Part shown: one piece after another, positions 59,601-64,000 of the stretch
How the letters are laid out: the number at the start of each line of letters is the position of its first letter
Numbering within the stretch: position 1 is the stretch's first letter
NCBI RefSeq assembly: GCF_001625305.1
Contig: NW_017804498.1
Location: 747,567-811,566 of the forward strand
DNA: 64,000 nucleotides
From: Branchiostoma belcheri
Lineage: Eukaryota > Chordata > Leptocardii > Amphioxiformes > Branchiostomatidae
Direction: 5' to 3'
Position numbers and translations under genes: made by a program
Notes under the pieces: model-generated
What the model saw: only the letters and a program-made list of their open reading frames with translations
The model's database searches: none
Told to the model about the DNA's origin: nothing

Positions 59601-62204
59601 TGTTGTGCAGATTAATATTTTTTTCTTCAGATTTCTTTTTTTCTTTTTTTTAATTCAAAAGTATTTTCTTGAATGTGTAGTCCTAAACATGGGACCGATT
59701 TTTAATGTTAGAGAAGTGAAATTTTGTTTTGATGGTACTTTTGATGGTACTTTGATAATTATAAGGGACTTGTTTACAAGTTGGTGATAACATAAGGATG
59801 AGCATTAGGATAAGAAGGTTTTGTCCCAGGTTCTCTACATTTTCCCATAATTGCTTGCCTCAAGTTCCAAGTGGAAAATGTATGACTTAATGTCATATTC
59901 TGTTTCAATTGTCGAACTTGTAGGCACCGTTGGCCCCCGGTTAGGGGTCAGAGCGTGGAACCTATGCCCAATTTTTTCCTGAATGTTAACATTTTTTTCT
60001 GGCAGTTCAAAACCTGAAGTTGCAGGAAATGGCTTCCATTTGTATTTAGATAAAGAAAAATGCTTCAGCTTCCCCCCTCCAGACCTCCCCCCCTCCTACC
60101 TAGACCTCCCCCAGACCTACCTCCTCCGGGGTACTCTCAAATCCTGGGGAGAACCCTGAAATGGATGTAGCCTAAGGACAGCGAACTCTTCTGTTGGTGG
60201 AATCTGGGAAGTTGCCAAACAAGTTACTGTAAATGTAGAAGTACCAGTGGCTACTATCCACCTACTAGTATTTAGAGTATACTTACATGGGCCACTCTGA
60301 TCCCTGTCATGAGATGAATGTTTCCCTTGGGCTGGACAGCGTGCATCTTGGTCAAGATCTTTCCTACGTCACTGGTCAGTGTGACCAGGACCTCACATCT
60401 ACAAAAAAATAGACATCTTAAAATATAATGGACTGATAAACTTTGATACATATCACATCATTTTATTTCCCATTTTTCGTGATCATTTCAAAAACAACTA
60501 TGGAACAAAGGATTAAAGTTAATTTTGTACAGGTATCAATTTCTCCCACGGTGTATCTACTTGCAATCTATAATGCATGTCAGGGCTGAAATTTTAACCT
60601 AAAATTTAGGTGCACAGAACAAGAGTGTCAGCAAAACCTGACATAGTTCTACAGTTTGAAAAAACTGTGATCACTGTCATGAACCCAAATTCTATAGCTA
60701 ACTTTTTTAGTAAACAAGTGACACAAACAAAGGTTTTACAATTTGCACTTAGCTGTCAAGTATAAGCAAGTAAGTGTACAATAGTACTACATGTATTGGT
60801 AGAAAAGAAACCTGTATGTAAACTACACGAATATCCTGGCATATCCATGCACCTAAGTTAATAATTAGGGGCGTAACTCCAATTTTGGGTGCAAAAAGGT
60901 ACAATCAATGTATACGAGTCCAGTGTCCAAGACGTTACCTGCCAGCCATGGTCATGAGCCCCACGTTGTTCTCAGGGTTGGAGCGGGACTTGCTGTGACA
61001 CACCATGTTGACGGCATCCACAAGTGCCTGGATCCGGGTCGGGATGAAGTCTCCATTTCTCATGTACTCACTGTTGTCCACACTGCACATAAAGAAAATC
61101 CCCAAATTCAAAATTTCAATCAAACATAGCTGATCACAAGGGGTTATTGATTTGACGTGCTCTCCTAAAGACTCTTTTAGCATCACACAAGCACAAGGCA
61201 CCAAGAGTTAAATACCTAGAGAGACAATTGACTCTGAACTGAACCAAGCAAAACCAGTACCTAGAGACCATGTTTAGCGAGATATAACTTATAAGGACAA
61301 TGACAACAACAACATTATTATTGTGAGGTAGTCTTTGTTTGTTTGTTTGTTTCCCATAACCAGTAAACTGCCTTCAGGTGTCAAGTACAGTAATTACAAG
61401 TTACACAAGACTGGACTGAAAGCTTTGATCCACTCACACCAGGATGGTGGCCCCATTCCAAAATTATTTGGTTAGGAGTGATTTCATTTAGGCATAATCT
61501 ACAGCCAAAATTTATGCTGGGTAAAACACCAGGTCTAGTACTTGTACATAATTTTATAATTCAGGAAAGGCATAAATATTTTCGAATAACAACCCCACAC
61601 AGCTTACAGTTTTTGTCAGTAACAGTAACACCAAGATGACCACACTACAGTGACCCCCAAAACGACGATTTTTTTACGGTCATAAACATATATATTTTTG
61701 TTGCGTGTTAAGCCGTTTGCAAAAAAGTAACGACAAACCAATTGATAACACACCTTGCTTCTCGAAACTAAAGAAAGAAGGGTTGATATTTGTGGCTATG
61801 AAAGCACGAGGTGTGTACTAGTAGTCTTTGAAGTGAAAAGACTCTAATTGATAGCCTGGGTACCATCCGGATTTTCGCTACGCAACGCTTGAAAAATTTT
61901 TTCAAGCGTTGCGTAGCGAAAATCCGGATGGTACCCAGGCTATCTAATTGATAAATAAGTGATGAAAATTTGGGCCATGTGGGGTGGGGGGCTTCTTCTG
62001 AAAGTCTGCTTTGTCATCGCCTCACACCGCCAAATTTACACTCTCGCAACGGCCAAAATAAAGCCCTAAGATATAAAATATTCACACTATAGTGAATATC
62101 ATCTTCTAAAAAATGACTGTTTGCATCAAATTATCATCTTTTTGACCCAAATAGCGAGAAATTTGACGACAAACTCACCATATCATAGTACTTTCCAGCA
62201 CCAT
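56677..62204 (-). CDS. PSMD4: 26S proteasome non-ATPase regulatory subunit 4 (Rpn10)
   Basis: Eight coding exons encode 401 aa: 62204-62179, 61082-60939, 60398-60287, 58530-58375, 58187-57966, 57644-57365, 57144-57062 and 56859-56677 (TGA). The protein starts [20 protein letters not shown], the family N-terminus. Residues 1 to about 190 are the VWA domain that docks on the proteasome regulatory particle ([49 protein letters not shown]). Ubiquitin-interacting motifs follow: about 214-233 ([12 protein letters not shown]), 262-279 ([17 protein letters not shown]) and 294-311 ([13 protein letters not shown]). The C-terminus has [19 protein letters not shown] and ends in a Lys/Asp tail (KDKKGKK). 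Rpn10 is the proteasome's ubiquitin receptor in cytosol and nucleus. It is slightly longer than the human protein (377 aa). Confidence 0.96.
57850..57895 (+). repeat. Short repeat shared with 32325-32372
   Basis: The counterpart of the block in the gene-poor interval. It lies in a PSMD4 intron. Confidence 0.6.
58601..60158. mobile_element. Non-autonomous DNA transposon, about 1.56 kb, in PSMD4 intron 4
   Basis: The left end is CAGGGTTCTCCCCAG (58601-58615) and the right end is its exact reverse complement (60144-60158). Both are flanked by AAATG (58596-58600 and 60159-60163). The CAGGG ends recall hAT elements, although an 8-bp target duplication is not clean. No transposase frame is present. 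The interior has a sub-terminal inverted GCGCTG/CAGCGCC region, a diverged tandem duplication and a C-rich minisatellite (60065-60130). Confidence 0.65.
59043..59435. repeat. Diverged tandem duplication inside the transposon
   Basis: Blocks around CATGTGGCGGCCGCG, AACGCGACA, CCATGAAAATAACGTAT, GATTTATTT and AAAGCAGAATTTTGCC at 59050-59215 recur with changes about 195-200 bp downstream (for example CATGGCGGCCGCG, AACGCGACA and AAAGCAGAAATTTGCC). Confidence 0.7.
61850..61944. mobile_element. Near-perfect 95 bp palindrome, probable foldback element
   Basis: Two 47-bp arms pair with a single-base loop: GATAGCCTGGGTACCATCCG at the left end and its reverse complement at the right, with an AAAAA/TTTTTT centre at 61892-61902. 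CTAATTGAT occurs at 61844-61852 and exactly 100 bp later at 61944-61952, a likely target-site duplication overlapping the ends. It lies in PSMD4 intron 1. Confidence 0.85.
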
Positions 62205-62629
62205 CTTGACGTCTGTTACTCTACTTGAACGACTTTCAAAACATGATCTGTGATTGGTCGATATTTTTGGGTTTCGATAAGCTAGCCAATAGGATATGTT
62301 GTAACAAAAATGTCTTCTTGTGTGTTGTTCGCATGCTCGATAACCTTTGACATCAATGGAAGAGTCCATTTTATCTTTGGTCTGGGTGGTTGTAGCAGTA
62401 GTACAGTGTAAATCGTAGGGTAGAAAGTCAACTTTAAAACAGGTCTTAGCCATTTTTGCTTTAGACTATGTTCCTAAGTTTATTTTTCAATCAAAAATGT
62501 TTACAACTCTGAGTCCTGTAAGCCTAAAACATCACCAAAACACTCATGTTCTGTTTTGGCTGAATATTGTTCTACTCAAGCAAGGAGAAGTGTTAAATAT
62601 GTGAAAGTTGTAGCTTGTACTGTTGTAGG
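62205..62629. promoter_or_regulatory. Head-to-head promoter region of PSMD4 and the RCCD1-like gene
   Basis: Only 425 bp separate the two start codons. CCAAT motifs occur in both orientations (GATTGGTCG near 62251 and GCCAATAGG near 62284), and TGACGTC near 62206 is a CRE-like site. No TATA box is evident for either gene. A shared promoter is inferred from the spacing. Confidence 0.55.
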
Positions 62630-63745
62630 ATGGGAAAATTGTATGTTTTTGGTTATAATGGTTTTGGGCAGCTGAGGCCTGACAGAAGCGACAATTTCCT
62701 GGCCCATCCTTTGGAGCTGAAGGCCACAGGACCAGACGATGATGATGATGATGATGTGGTTACTATGGTTGCAGCATCATGGAGTTCAGCTGCTATCTTT
62801 GCAGGTATGTCTCACACAACAAAGCTATTTTATATTTTATACGCATCATTTTGTAATCTCCAAGCAGATTTTAGGGTGGCAAAAGACAGGTATCAAGTTG
62901 GCCAGGCAGTATCCATTTGCCAGAGAGGGTCCATCATCATCAATCACTGTGCCACCCAAAAGGACCCTCTTTGGCAAATGTATACTGCCTGGCCAATTTG
63001 ATACCTGTCCTTTGCCACCCTAGGATCTGCTTGGAGATAAATCATTTTGGGCCTTCTGTTCATGTTGACACTTAGAAGTTAGATTAATCCGGATTTTTGG
63101 AAAGTTAAATTTTTGACTGTCCTGGACTCCAGATCAATTCAAGGAATGAGGAATTCACTACTTGTGTGATGTCACGTTATGCAGATTGATACATGTACGT
63201 GTAACTCGGTAATCAGTGGATCATAACTATAAATTTCTGATGCCCCCATTGCCCATTGGTTGCATGGTCCTGTCGATCTAAATGGCATTACTCTTTTCCA
63301 GCAATTAGTCTCTCATCATTCATACTTCACTGAGAATATCCTCTTGCAAAAAAGAGGGCACCTATTAAATGGCTATGGGGTCTCCACAGATTGGCTTTTA
63401 TGATTCATTTAGTTCACAATCAGGATATCACATTCACAAACTTCTGTTAAGTTCTGATGAATACAAGAAGCTCTAACATTCATCCTTCATCAGCTTTTGC
63501 AGGCAAAACAATCGTCATGACCCAAGGATTCCTAAACGCTGAGTCCCACCAGCACCGAAAGTTTGAGACTGAAGCTGTTAGAAGTTGCACCTGGACAGCT
63601 GACGGCCTGGTGGTGGTGTGGGAGGGGGGCCAGTGTGTGCAGGTGGACACCTGTACGGGACAGGTGCTGAGCAGGTGGACTAGCCCAGAAGGAGTGAAGT
63701 TCACAGATGTGGTTTGTGGGGAGAACAGCATACTGGCGCTGACAG
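62630..63745 (+). CDS. RCCD1: RCC1-domain protein resembling RCCD1 (N-terminal part)
   Basis: Two coding exons are seen, 62630-62804 and 63503-63745, both ending in phase 1, and the gene continues beyond the window. The start MGKLYVFGYNGFGQ matches the single RCC1-like glycine motif at the N-terminus of RCCD1. Next come a poly-Asp stretch and VAASWSSAAIFAG. Exon 2 encodes a beta-strand-rich region (CTWTADGLVVVWEGGQCVQV, VVCGENSILALTG) as expected of RCC1 blades. Human RCCD1 is a partner of the histone demethylase KDM8 and works in chromatin and chromosome segregation; the same role here is inference. The assignment rests on N-terminal similarity only; another RCC1-repeat protein is possible. 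Confidence 0.7.
62853..63040. mobile_element. Foldback MITE, 188 bp, with 8-bp target duplication
   Basis: Arms of about 77 bp pair almost fully (ATCTCCAAGCAGAT, AGGGTGGCAAA, GACAGGTATCAA, TTGGCCAGGCAGTAT, CATTTGCCA, GAGGGTCC) around a short centre (CATCATCATCAATCACTG). ATCATTTT flanks both sides (62845-62852 and 63041-63048), an 8-bp duplication typical of hAT-type insertion. It lies in intron 1 of the RCCD1-like gene. Confidence 0.88.
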
Positions 63746-64000
63746 GTGAGGAATAAAAAGAAATAGGCAAGAATTCATTGATACTACATGTAGATGCCAA
63801 GGAAGTTTGTGTGAATATATTGGAACTGTGGAGGGGATTGTATGTAATTTTACTCAGGTATTACACACAGCACAGTACTTCAATTTCCCCAGGTATGGTC
63901 CACTTACTCCCACCCAGCACATGCTGGCCATTTTGACATGACATTTTTAGCAAATGTCCACACACTTGAAACTTAGTAAATTTAATGACTTAGTAATCAT
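63746..64000 (+). other. Intron of the RCCD1-like gene
   Basis: The donor GTGAGG follows 63745. No further exon was recognised before the window end. Confidence 0.5.

Noticed and set aside
62175..62453. Extended N-terminus for PSMD4
   Set aside because: The open frame continues upstream, but Rpn10 proteins start at MVLEST, and the added 83 residues have no family support.
1..64000. CRISPR arrays, operons or other prokaryotic systems
   Set aside because: The window is clearly metazoan: introns, SINEs and LINEs. The regular repeats are satellites without spacers.

Overview
This window looks like nuclear DNA of an invertebrate chordate, most probably a lancelet (Branchiostoma). The genes are intron-rich with clean GT-AG junctions. 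SH3TC, PSMD4 and RCCD1 proteins resemble vertebrate ones but show no sign of vertebrate duplication. A spondin gene carries a tandemly expanded thrombospondin-repeat array. The rest is full of short MITE-like and tRNA-derived repeats and decayed non-LTR retrotransposons. The species call is inference; no database search was possible. Exon limits come from reading splice sites and matching phases by eye.

Layout. (1) 851-12392, plus strand: two tandem paralogues of a six-cysteine protein family I do not recognise. The first lacks its 5' end; the second is complete (301 aa, signal peptide). (2) 12660-13362: a LINE remnant. (3) 14815-27103, minus strand: a 16-exon secreted protein (about 778 aa) with signal peptide, spondin domain and six type-1 thrombospondin repeats. 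Its first intron holds another LINE and a ~0.9 kb repeat with terminal inverted repeats. (4) 27104-46942: nearly 20 kb without a convincing gene, lying between two divergently transcribed genes. It holds MITE families, a CATC satellite, a tandem pair of oestrogen-response-element-like palindromes, and a suspicious polylinker-like cluster of restriction sites. (5) 46943-54922, plus strand: an SH3TC1/SH3TC2-type SH3 and TPR protein (about 1340 aa, 11 coding exons). (6) 56677-62204, minus strand: PSMD4/Rpn10, the ubiquitin receptor of the 26S proteasome (401 aa, 8 coding exons), tail-to-tail with SH3TC. (7) 62630 to the window end, plus strand: the first two coding exons of an RCCD1-like protein, sharing a short head-to-head promoter region with PSMD4.

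The genes do not form a pathway. They are an extracellular-matrix protein, a probable endosomal-trafficking adaptor, a proteasome subunit, a chromatin-associated RCC1-repeat protein and a small secreted family. I found no convincing new multi-gene system. The most unusual things are the duplicated secreted gene pair, the expanded TSR array, a third well-formed UIM in Rpn10, a near-perfect 95 bp palindrome, several well-delimited foldback transposons and the polylinker-like site cluster.
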